Positions 1-4,749 of a stretch of 9,998 bases of DNA are shown here, in pieces. Below the pieces are notes generated by a model. It did no database searches. It had not been told where the DNA came from and saw nothing but the letters and a program-made list of their open reading frames with translations. The position numbers were made by a program, and so were the translations under genes. Source of the stretch: Hyphomonadaceae bacterium UBA4763 (GTDB lineage Bacteria > Pseudomonadota > Alphaproteobacteria > Caulobacterales > Aquidulcibacteraceae); NCBI GenBank assembly GCA_002403455.1, contig DHHV01000112.1, positions 1-9,998 of the forward strand. Reading direction: 5' to 3'. How positions within the stretch are numbered: position 1 is the stretch's first letter; each line of letters opens with the position of its first letter.

Positions 1-323
1 TTGTCGAGATCGTCACCCATGACGCCGCCTCCCGCCCCGATATTGACCTCGCGCCTGGTCGCGGCGGCGCCCGCGCACGGGCTGGCCGACCGGGCAAAGG
101 CGGCAAGGCCTGCGGCGATCAATCGGGCGGCGTGGACGGCCAACTCGCCAGCGACGGCGCCGATGGCGAGGACGGCGCGCCGGGCGCCGCCCCCCTCATC
201 CGCCGCTTGAGCGATGTCGCCTTGCAAGCCCTCTCGGCGAAAATCCGCACCGCCAGCGTCGATCCGAATTTCTCCTCCCTCACCGTGCGCGAGATGGCGA
301 GCGCCGCCCAGCCCGGGACCTAA
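1..323 (+). CDS. 3' end of an unrecognised protein with a low-complexity segment (partial)
   Basis: This is an open frame entering from the left edge (first full codon at 3, stop TAA 321-323), giving about 106 residues. Third codon positions are overwhelmingly G or C, which supports this frame over the two overlapping plus-strand frames. The middle is low complexity, rich in Gly, Ala, Arg and then Asp (pattern GGVDGQLASDGADGEDGAPG), and looks like a disordered linker. The last 45 residues are more ordered, beginning PLIRRLSDVALQALSAKI and ending in a polar tail. I do not recognise a family. The start codon is outside the window. The gene ends 12 bases before the convergent pspF stop, and no obvious terminator hairpin lies between them. 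It has no visible functional link to the psp locus. Confidence 0.6.
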   Translation, partial: VEIVTHDAASRPDIDLAPGRGGARARAGRPGKGGKACGDQSGGVDGQLASDGADGEDGAPGAAPLIRRLSDVALQALSAKIRTASVDPNFSSLTVREMASAAQPGT

Positions 324-335
324 TCGCGCACCCCT

Positions 336-1415
336 TTACGCCTCGCGCGGCGCCTTGCGGATCGCCCGCGCCTGGCCGATCAATTCATGCTTGCGCAGCG
401 CATTGCGCAATTGGTGATAAGAAAGCCCCAGCCGCTCGGCCGCCAGCGTCTGATTGCCTTGCGTTGCGGTCAACGCCTCGCTCAACAGCGATTTTTCAAA
501 GGCCAGCACCGCCGCGTCAAAGGGGAGGCCGGCATAAGGCGACGACGCCGCCGGCAGGACCGCCGCCCCCTTTTCCGCCGCGACCGGCGGAAGTCCCGCC
601 ACCGCCCCGATCTGCTCAAGCGGGCGAAACCGGCTTTCGAACGGATCGAGCGGGATCGCCTCGATCGGGCCGCTCGCCTCTCCCGCCGCCAGCGCGCGAT
701 AGACCGCCCGCTCGACCGTGTTTTTCAGCTCCCGCACATTGCCGGGCCACGCATGCGCCAGCATCGCCGCCATTGCCCGATTGCTAAAGCCCGGAAAGCT
801 CGCCCCGATCTCGCGCGCCATGCGCCGGCCAAAATGCTCGGCCAGCACCGGAATGTCCTCGGTCCGCGCCCGCAAGGGCGGCAGCGTGATCACGTCAAAC
901 GCCAGGCGATCCAGCAAATCGGCGCGAAACCGCCCCTTCGCCGCCAAAGCCGGCAAATCAACATTGGTCGCCGCGATCAGCCGCACATCGGTCGACAGCG
1001 TGCGATCGCCGCCCAGCCGCTCGAATTCGCCATATTCGATCACTCGCAGCAGCTTTTCCTGCACGCGCGTCGAGGCCGTCGCGATCTCGTCGAGAAACAA
1101 ACAGCCGCCATCGGCGCGCTCGAACCGGCCGATATGGCGCTTGGCCGCGCCGGTGAAGGCGCCCGCCTCATGCCCGAACAATTCGCTGTCGAGCAAATCC
1201 TCGGGCAAGGCCGCGCAATTGACCGCCAGATAGGTCTTGTCCCAGCGCCCCGACAGAAAATGCAGCCGCGCCGCCACCAATTCTTTGCCGGTGCCGCGCT
1301 CGCCGATCACCAGGATCGGCCGATCGAGCGGCGCCGCCGCCGAAATGCGTTGCAGAATTTCGACCCAAGCCGGGGCTTGGCCAATCAGCGGCGGCGGATC
1401 GCGCGTTGTTCCCAT
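336..1415 (-). CDS. pspF: PspF, sigma-54-dependent activator of the phage shock operon
   Basis: This AAA+ bacterial enhancer-binding protein (359 aa) would hydrolyse ATP to remodel sigma-54 RNA polymerase at the psp promoter. It has no N-terminal receiver or sensor domain, as is typical of PspF, so control is by protein contact with PspA. Visible motifs: Walker A GERGTGKE (38-45), the sigma-54-contacting GAFTGA loop (85-90), Walker B ending LDE (about 105-110), candidate arginine fingers around R162-R170, WPGNVREL (223-230) and a Fis-type helix-turn-helix (about 318-342, NQTLAAERLGLSYHQLRNAL). Trp58 in SGRWDK matches the surface Trp (W56 in E. coli) needed for inhibition by PspA. The Ala/Pro-rich linker before the HTH makes it longer than the 325-aa E. 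coli protein. ATG at 1415 is preferred over the upstream in-frame TTG at 1421 because a GGTAG-like site lies 9 bases before the ATG. It is divergent from the psp operon. Confidence 0.95.
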   Translation of the reverse strand: MGTTRDPPPLIGQAPAWVEILQRISAAAPLDRPILVIGERGTGKELVAARLHFLSGRWDKTYLAVNCAALPEDLLDSELFGHEAGAFTGAAKRHIGRFERADGGCLFLDEIATASTRVQEKLLRVIEYGEFERLGGDRTLSTDVRLIAATNVDLPALAAKGRFRADLLDRLAFDVITLPPLRARTEDIPVLAEHFGRRMAREIGASFPGFSNRAMAAMLAHAWPGNVRELKNTVERAVYRALAAGEASGPIEAIPLDPFESRFRPLEQIGAVAGLPPVAAEKGAAVLPAASSPYAGLPFDAAVLAFEKSLLSEALTATQGNQTLAAERLGLSYHQLRNALRKHELIGQARAIRKAPREA

Positions 1416-1436
1416 GAGCAATATCTACCACATTTT

Positions 1437-1451
1437 TAGCGAAAACCGCTA
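1437..1451. promoter_or_regulatory. Inverted repeat, candidate PspF upstream activating site
   Basis: TAGCG-AAAAC-CGCTA is a perfect 5-bp inverted repeat with a 5-base spacer, flanked by T and A runs (TTTT...AAAA), in the AT-rich pspF/psp intergenic region. It lies about 100 bp upstream of the -24 element, a distance typical of enhancer sites bound by sigma-54 activators, and just upstream of the pspF start. Binding there could therefore also repress pspF, as autoregulation by PspF does in E. coli. Assignment to PspF is inferred from position and symmetry only. Confidence 0.4.
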
Positions 1452-1472
1452 GTAAAAAATATCATTTCAGAG

Positions 1473-1482
1473 TCGTTAACGA
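1473..1482. promoter_or_regulatory. Perfect 10-bp palindrome, possible second activator site
   Basis: TCGTTAACGA is a perfect palindrome about 65 bp upstream of the sigma-54 -24 element and about 22 bp downstream of the TAGCG/CGCTA repeat. PspF in enterobacteria uses two adjacent upstream sites, so this is a plausible partner, but the half-site differs from the first repeat and the assignment is weak. Confidence 0.25.
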
Positions 1483-1537
1483 AACGGCGACGCAAATAAT
1501 CTCAATGAAATCAGCAGTTTATTCCTTTGGCGCCGCT

Positions 1538-1553
1538 TGGCGCCAAGCTTGCG
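1538..1553 (+). promoter_or_regulatory. Sigma-54 (-24/-12) promoter of the psp operon
   Basis: TGGCGCCAAGCTTGCG matches the sigma-54 consensus TGGCACG-N4-TTGCA: the GG (1539-1540) and GC (1551-1552) dinucleotides have the required spacing, and TTGC is intact at the -12 element. Transcription would start near 1564. Divergent pspF upstream and psp genes downstream support the assignment. The -24 element is embedded in a perfect palindrome, CTTGGCGCCAAG (1536-1547), and TTGGCGCC occurs twice with a 10-bp period (1527-1534 and 1537-1544). Only the second copy has a -12 element at the right distance. Confidence 0.85.
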
Positions 1554-1646
1554 AGAGAGAGGACATCCGGCGCCAATGACCGGAACGATCGAGACCTCAA
1601 CCATCCGATCGCGACAATCCCGCAGTCACGATGAGAGGAGACCATC

Positions 1647-1787
1647 ATGCACAACGTTATCGCCTTTTCGCCCCGCCAGGTTCAAGCCGCCCAAACGCTT
1701 GCGCCGAAATCGGCCCGCCAGCGTCGGCGCCAGCGCCGCCAAGGATTTGGCGCGCCTTTGCCGGTGGTGAGCTTCGGCTTGATCTAA
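1647..1787 (+). CDS. Small Arg-rich protein, first gene of the psp operon (46 aa)
   Basis: This ORF runs from ATG at 1647 to TAA at 1785-1787. A strong ribosome binding site, AGAGGAG (1634-1640), lies 6 bases before the ATG. The translation begins MHNVIAFSPRQVQAAQ, has a central basic block SARQRRRQRRQ and ends APLPVVSFGLI. It has no Cys, no membrane segment and no signal peptide; the net charge is strongly positive. It is about 80 bases downstream of the predicted sigma-54 transcription start, so it should be induced with pspA. The next gene (1835-1972) encodes a protein of nearly the same length with the same basic core and a similar C-terminus, suggesting tandem duplication. I know of no psp component like this. 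A role such as binding RNA, anionic lipid or PspA/PspF would be inference. An overlapping frame (1537-1770) lacks a well-placed ribosome binding site. Confidence 0.7.
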   Translation: MHNVIAFSPRQVQAAQTLAPKSARQRRRQRRQGFGAPLPVVSFGLI

Positions 1788-1834
1788 CAACACCCTAAAT
1801 CCAGCTCGTCCGTCACGAAAAAAGGAACAAACCC

Positions 1835-1972
1835 ATGTCTGCCGCTTTCCCCGAAACGCCCAAAACCGCCGCCCGCGCCGATCGCGATGTGACCCGTTTG
1901 CGTCGCCGCCAGCGCCGTCTGCGCGAGCGGGCGCATCGTCCGCTCCCCACGATCACGGTGCAAGTGATCTAA
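1835..1972 (+). CDS. Small Arg-rich protein, second psp-operon gene, paralogue of the first (45 aa)
   Basis: This ORF runs from ATG at 1835 to TAA at 1970-1972, with an AAGGA ribosome binding site (1822-1826) 8 bases upstream. The translation begins MSAAFPETPKTAARADRD, has the basic core TRLRRRQRRLRERAHR and ends PLPTITVQVI. Compared with the upstream 46-aa protein it shares RRRQRR at about the same place and a C-terminus of PLP followed by alternating hydrophobic residues, with Ile as the last residue. The DNA under the core matches at 17 of 19 positions (1722-1740 against 1901-1919). The gap to the first gene is 47 bases; the gap to pspA is 77 bases and contains a strong hairpin. The C-terminal tail could form a beta strand. 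No function can be assigned. Confidence 0.7.
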   Translation: MSAAFPETPKTAARADRDVTRLRRRQRRLRERAHRPLPTITVQVI

Positions 1973-1980
1973 CCTCCCCG

Positions 1981-2013
1981 CCCGGTCGGCCGCGCGCGTC
2001 GCGGCCGGTCGGG
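1981..2013 (+). other. Strong GC hairpin in the leader of pspA
   Basis: CCCGGTCGGCCGCG (1981-1994), loop CGCGT, and CGCGGCCGGTCGGG (2000-2013) form a 14-bp RNA stem in which the only non-Watson-Crick pairs are two adjacent G-U wobbles. It begins 8 bases after the stop of the second small gene and ends 36 bases before the pspA ATG. A short T run (CCCGTTTT, ending at 2022) follows about 5 bases later. It could act as a partial terminator or attenuator, or as an mRNA-processing or 3'-end-stabilising element that sets different levels for the small genes and pspA. Confidence 0.6.
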
Positions 2014-2049
2014 ACCCGTTTTCGGCTCTCGTTTATGTTGGAGACCCAT

Positions 2050-2715
2050 ATGAGCCTCTTCACCCGCCTCGCTGACATTGTTGGCGCCAATCTCAATTCC
2101 ATGCTCGACCGCGCCGAAGACCCGGAGAAAATCGCCCGGATGATCGTCCAGGAAATGGAAGACACCCTGGTCGAGGTCCGCGCCAATGTCGCCCGCGCCA
2201 TTGCCGATCGCAAAGACTTGCAGCGCAAGCTGAATGAATATGAAGCCCAGCGCGAAGAATGGGAAGCCAAAGCCGCTTTGGCGCTCGAAAAAGGCCGTGA
2301 AGACCTCGCCCGCGGCGCGATCGCCCAAAAACAGCGCGCGCTGCAAGCCAGCGACCTTGTCTTGAAAGCCTTGGCGCAGACCGACGACGTCATCGCCAAA
2401 ACCAATGACGACATGCGCAAGCTCAACGAAAAGCTCGAAGAAGCCCGCGAAAAGCATCGCAGCTATTTGCTGCGCAAGCAGGCCGCCGAAGACCGGCTGC
2501 GCGTGCGCCGCACGACCTCGGACCGCAAGCTCGACGAAGCCTATGATCGCTATGCGACCATGGAGCGCCGCGTCGATCGCATGGAAGCCGAAGCCGAAGT
2601 CATGGCGATGAGCGACGCGCAAAGCCTGAAAGCCAAATTCGCCGAATTGGATTCAGGCGATGAGATCGAACGCGAACTCGCCGAGCTGAAATCGCGCCTC
2701 GCCAACAAAGGTTAA
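2050..2715 (+). CDS. pspA: PspA/IM30 family membrane-stress protein
   Basis: PspA is a peripheral inner-membrane ESCRT-III-like protein that binds stressed membranes and, when free, inhibits PspF. The 221-aa length nearly equals E. coli PspA (222 aa). The N-terminus MSLFTRLADIVGANLNSML is the amphipathic lipid-binding helix. The family signature AEDPEKIARMIVQEMEDTLVE follows at about residues 22-42, and the rest is almost entirely charged coiled coil (about 45-190), with further helix to the end. ATG at 2050 is chosen over the in-frame ATG at 2035 because GGAG at 2040-2043 sits 6 bases before it and the protein then aligns from residue 1 with the family. It is the main effector of the operon, upstream of pspB and pspC, and the T-G-rich sigma-54 promoter is about 500 bases upstream. 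Confidence 0.97.
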   Translation: MSLFTRLADIVGANLNSMLDRAEDPEKIARMIVQEMEDTLVEVRANVARAIADRKDLQRKLNEYEAQREEWEAKAALALEKGREDLARGAIAQKQRALQASDLVLKALAQTDDVIAKTNDDMRKLNEKLEEAREKHRSYLLRKQAAEDRLRVRRTTSDRKLDEAYDRYATMERRVDRMEAEAEVMAMSDAQSLKAKFAELDSGDEIERELAELKSRLANKG

Positions 2716-2746
2716 GCCCAACAACAAGACAATAGGGGCTGCAGCA

Positions 2747-2998
2747 ATGGAAGAAGTACCCTTTGAAGCGGTCATTCTGGGCGGGTTGGCGATCGTGTCG
2801 ATCTTCATTGTCCTGCCCGGCATGATCTTGCATTACGTCGTCAAATGGCGCGGCCAGAAACATCTATCGACCGACCAAGAGCGCATGTTGGAAGACATGT
2901 GGCGGGCGGCGCGCGGCATGGAGCGCCGCATCGACAGCCTGGAGCGCATCCTCGATTCCGAAGCGCCGAATTGGAGAAAGACCCATGAGAACCAATGA
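2747..2998 (+). CDS. pspB: PspB, inner-membrane phage shock protein
   Basis: PspB is a small inner-membrane partner of PspC; together they relay envelope stress and recruit PspA to the membrane, relieving inhibition of PspF. The 83-aa protein (74 in E. coli) has one N-terminal membrane segment (about residues 6-31, containing LGGLAIVSIFIVLPGMILHY), then the basic VVKWRGQK boundary and a cytoplasmic helix with the family pattern MLEDMWRAARGMERRIDSLE (47-66), likely coiled coil. An AGGGG ribosome binding site (2734-2738) lies 8 bases before the ATG. The gap from pspA is 31 bases, and the 3' end overlaps pspC by 14 bases, implying translational coupling. Confidence 0.95.
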   Translation: MEEVPFEAVILGGLAIVSIFIVLPGMILHYVVKWRGQKHLSTDQERMLEDMWRAARGMERRIDSLERILDSEAPNWRKTHENQ

Positions 2999-3482
2999 CG
3001 ATCGCCGCCGCGATTATGGGTCGGCCGATTGGGGCGATTCTGAGCGCCGCCGCGCCGACTGGCGCAGCGGGCCGGTGGAAAGCCCCGACCGCTCGCCCAA
3101 CCCGGAACGCTTTCGCCGCGCCCCGCGCAGCGAATCGCAATGGCTCGGCGTTTGCGCCGGTCTTGCCCGGCAATTTGGCATCGACCCGACCTGGGTGCGT
3201 CTCGGCTTCTTCGCGGCGATGTTCACCCCGATCAACGGGCCGGTTTTCATCGGCTATATCATCGCCGCCATGATCACCGAGCGCGCCTCAACCGAGTTCC
3301 GCCGCGCCGAACAGCCCGACGAACGCGCTTTCTGGAAAGGCGTTCGCGACCGGCCGCAAGCCACCTTTGCCGGGCTTCGCTATCGCTTCGCCGATCTCGA
3401 AGACCGCCTGCAGGAAATCGAGCGCGTCGCCACCTCGGAGGAATTCCGTCTGCGTCGCCAATTCAAAGATATCGGCGGCTAA
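2985..3482 (+). CDS. pspC: PspC domain envelope-stress protein with long hydrophilic N-terminus
   Basis: PspC is the inner-membrane partner of PspB in stress sensing. The 165-aa protein contains the PspC domain at about 50-100: WLGVCAGLARQFGIDPTWVR followed by a hydrophobic stretch, FFAAMF-TPINGPVFIGYIIAAM. The C-terminal part (about 130-162, FADLEDRLQEIERV then SEEFRLRRQFKDI) is the helical segment common in proteobacterial PspC. Unlike the 119-aa E. coli protein, about 50 charged, Arg/Asp/Ser-rich residues precede the domain. ATG at 2985 has GGAGA (2973-2977) 7 bases upstream, inside pspB; the genes overlap by 14 bases. It is the last recognised psp gene of the operon. Confidence 0.94.
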   Translation: MRTNDDRRRDYGSADWGDSERRRADWRSGPVESPDRSPNPERFRRAPRSESQWLGVCAGLARQFGIDPTWVRLGFFAAMFTPINGPVFIGYIIAAMITERASTEFRRAEQPDERAFWKGVRDRPQATFAGLRYRFADLEDRLQEIERVATSEEFRLRRQFKDIGG

Positions 3483-3524
3483 GCGGCCCCCCGCTATCGC
3501 CGTCATTGATTTTCAGATAAGCCG

Positions 3525-3540
3525 CCGGCGTCTTCGCCGG
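3525..3540 (+). other. Intercistronic hairpin after pspC
   Basis: CCGGCG-TCTT-CGCCGG is a perfect 6-bp GC stem with a UCUU tetraloop in the gap between pspC and the next small gene. No T run follows; the ribosome binding site of the 84-aa gene begins a few bases later. It is more likely an RNA-stability or partial-termination element than a full terminator. Confidence 0.4.
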
Positions 3541-3559
3541 ACAGGTGGGAGAGAGAGAC

Positions 3560-3814
3560 ATGGTCATCCACGGATTTCACAGCCTTGCCGCGGCCGGCAT
3601 CACGAGCCTCGTCGCCGCCGCCGCCCCGATCGCCGCCGCCGGCGCCCAAGCCAAGGGCTTTGAACTGGCGGCGGGATCAGCCCGCATCGTCATTGGCGTC
3701 GACCAAGGCGGGGTCCGCCTTGCCTTCGCCGAGCGCCAATGCGCCAAAATCTGCCCGTTCCTCGCCATGGGCTTTGCCGCCATGCCGCAGGATCAAAAAC
3801 CCGCGCGGGACTGA
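3560..3814 (+). CDS. Unrecognised 84-aa protein downstream of pspC
   Basis: I do not recognise a family. The ATG at 3560 follows a purine-rich ribosome binding site, GGGAGAGAGAGA (3547-3558); an in-frame GTG at 3545 is less likely because it would precede this site. The N-terminus (MVIHGFHSLAAAGITSLVAA) runs into an Ala-rich hydrophobic stretch to about residue 29 (ending AGAQA), which could be a signal peptide or a membrane segment, although the n-region lacks Lys/Arg. The rest has a likely beta-strand pair (ARIVIGVDQGGVRLAFAE), two cysteines in CAKIC and a short charged tail. It lies 77 bases after pspC on the same strand and could be read through from the psp promoter, with a hairpin in the gap. 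It does not resemble enterobacterial PspD. It could be an Ala-rich spurious ORF, but the start context and codon use favour a gene. Confidence 0.6.
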   Translation: MVIHGFHSLAAAGITSLVAAAAPIAAAGAQAKGFELAAGSARIVIGVDQGGVRLAFAERQCAKICPFLAMGFAAMPQDQKPARD

Positions 3815-3820
3815 TCCCAA

Positions 3821-3841
3821 TCCCAGCATTCTTTCCTGGGA
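3821..3841 (+). terminator. Short stem-loop after the 84-aa gene, weak terminator candidate
   Basis: TCCCAG (3821-3826), a 9-base loop, and CTGGGA (3836-3841) form a 6-bp stem 7 bases after the stop codon. What follows is AT-rich (CGAATAATCAAAT) but has no T run. It marks a plausible end of the psp transcript, alone or with the next hairpin. Confidence 0.3.
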
Positions 3842-3863
3842 CGAATAATCAAATCGCGTCGGC

Positions 3864-3885
3864 GGCGGGCTGCATTTTGCCCGCC
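3864..3885 (+). terminator. GC stem-loop between psp genes and pirin gene
   Basis: GGCGGGC (3864-3870), loop TGCATTTT, and GCCCGCC (3879-3885) form a perfect 7-bp stem in the 118-base gap before the pirin gene. It lacks a downstream T tract, so intrinsic termination is uncertain. No clear sigma-70 promoter for the pirin gene could be picked out in this gap. Confidence 0.35.
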
Positions 3886-3932
3886 CCGCGCCTACCTCCT
3901 GGATCACGTCATCCTGCCAAAAGGAGGTTTCC

Positions 3933-4637
3933 ATGATCGACAAACTTCCATTTCAAGAATTGGGCCGGTTCCAAAATGACTGGCTGAACGCCCGCTATCA
4001 TTTCAGCTTTTCGCATTATCACCGCGCCGACCGTCAAGGCTGGGGCAAGATCTTGGTCTGGAATGACGACGAGATAGCCCCGCAATCGGGCTTTGCCCCG
4101 CATCCGCATCGGGACATGGAGATCATCACCTATGTCCGCAGCGGGGCCATCACGCATGAGGACAATCTTGGCAATCGCGGCCGCACCGGCGCGGGCGATG
4201 TGCAGGTGATGTCGGCCGGGACCGGCATTCGCCATGCCGAATATAATCGCGAGAACGAAGAAACGCAGCTTTTCCAAATCTGGATCGAGACCGCCAAACC
4301 GGGCGCCACACCCGGCTGGTCGGCGGCGCGCTTTCCGCAAGCCGAACGCGACGGCGCCCTGAAAACCCTGGCCTCCGGTTATGCCGAGGACCAGGCCGCC
4401 GGCGCCCTGAAGATCAACCAAGACGCCCGCGTGCTCGGCGCGACCCTCTCAGCCGGCGCGCAAGCGGCCTATGCGCCGAGCCCTGGCCGACATCAATATG
4501 TTGCGTTGGCGCGCGGTTCGGCCCTCGTCAATGGCGTCCGGCTCGACGCGCGCGACGGCGCCGCCATCAAGGACGAGGCCGACATCCGCATCGAAGCGCT
4601 CGACGAAGCCGAAGTAGTGCTGGTCGATAGCCCGTGA
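3933..4637 (+). CDS. Pirin family protein (YhhW-type bicupin)
   Basis: Pirins are cytoplasmic bicupin metalloproteins; several, including E. coli YhhW, have quercetin 2,3-dioxygenase activity in vitro, while the physiological role is usually unknown. The 234-aa length fits the YhhW group. The four metal ligands in the N-terminal cupin are intact: His57 and His59 in PHPHRDME, and His101 and Glu103 in MSAGTGIRHAEYN. The Trp/Gly-rich start of the cupin (WGKILVWNDDEI, about 37-48) is also typical. The C-terminal cupin (about 160-234) lacks such ligands, as is usual. The start is secure: AGGAGG at 3922-3927 lies 5 bases before the ATG. It is preceded by the psp-side hairpins, so it is probably not a psp gene, and is followed by a 112-base gap. 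Confidence 0.95.
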   Translation: MIDKLPFQELGRFQNDWLNARYHFSFSHYHRADRQGWGKILVWNDDEIAPQSGFAPHPHRDMEIITYVRSGAITHEDNLGNRGRTGAGDVQVMSAGTGIRHAEYNRENEETQLFQIWIETAKPGATPGWSAARFPQAERDGALKTLASGYAEDQAAGALKINQDARVLGATLSAGAQAAYAPSPGRHQYVALARGSALVNGVRLDARDGAAIKDEADIRIEALDEAEVVLVDSP

Positions 4638-4680
4638 GGTTCGACGGCGGGTGGAGGTTTTGCGAGCGATCTTGTAGGAA

Positions 4681-4723
4681 CAGGGGAGCGACTTGATCTG
4701 CTTCAAGCCTCGCCCAACCCCTG
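4681..4723 (+). other. Long imperfect hairpin in the leader of the M24 peptidase gene
   Basis: CAGGGG (4681-4686) pairs with CCCCTG (4718-4723), GCGA (4688-4691) with TCGC (4710-4713), and CTTGA (4692-4696) with TCAAG (4703-4707), around the loop TCTGCT. Small bulges separate the blocks, for about 15 bp in all. It ends 26 bases before the ATG at 4750. It could be a leader structure controlling the peptidase gene or a 3' end for the pirin mRNA; there is no T run. It would bury a possible TTG start at 4693. Confidence 0.4.
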
Positions 4724-4749
4724 CTCTGGCCGAACCAAGAGACATAGCC

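Noticed and set aside
387..1439. 350-codon plus-strand ORF opposite pspF
   Set aside because: It is exactly antisense to a protein with all PspF motifs; the translation is Arg/Gln-rich and low in hydrophobic structure, as expected of a mirror frame in GC-rich DNA.
1537..1770. 77-codon plus-strand ORF in the psp leader
   Set aside because: Its first codon is inside the sigma-54 promoter. The internal ATG at 1576 is only about 12 bases from the predicted transcript start with no well-spaced ribosome binding site. It overlaps the better-supported 46-aa gene in another frame.
1727..1919. Similarity of the RRRQRR core to arginine-rich RNA-binding peptides such as Tat
   Set aside because: A run of Arg with one Gln is too short and too biased in composition to imply homology; kept only as a hint that nucleic acid binding is possible.
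1969..2622. 217-codon minus-strand ORF opposite pspA
   Set aside because: It is antisense to pspA, whose full-length family match is clear; the Phe/Ala-rich translation reflects complement of Glu/Lys/Arg codons.
3525..3885. Full intrinsic terminator after the psp operon
   Set aside because: Three hairpins are present but none is followed by a T run, so they are listed only as stem-loops or weak terminator candidates.
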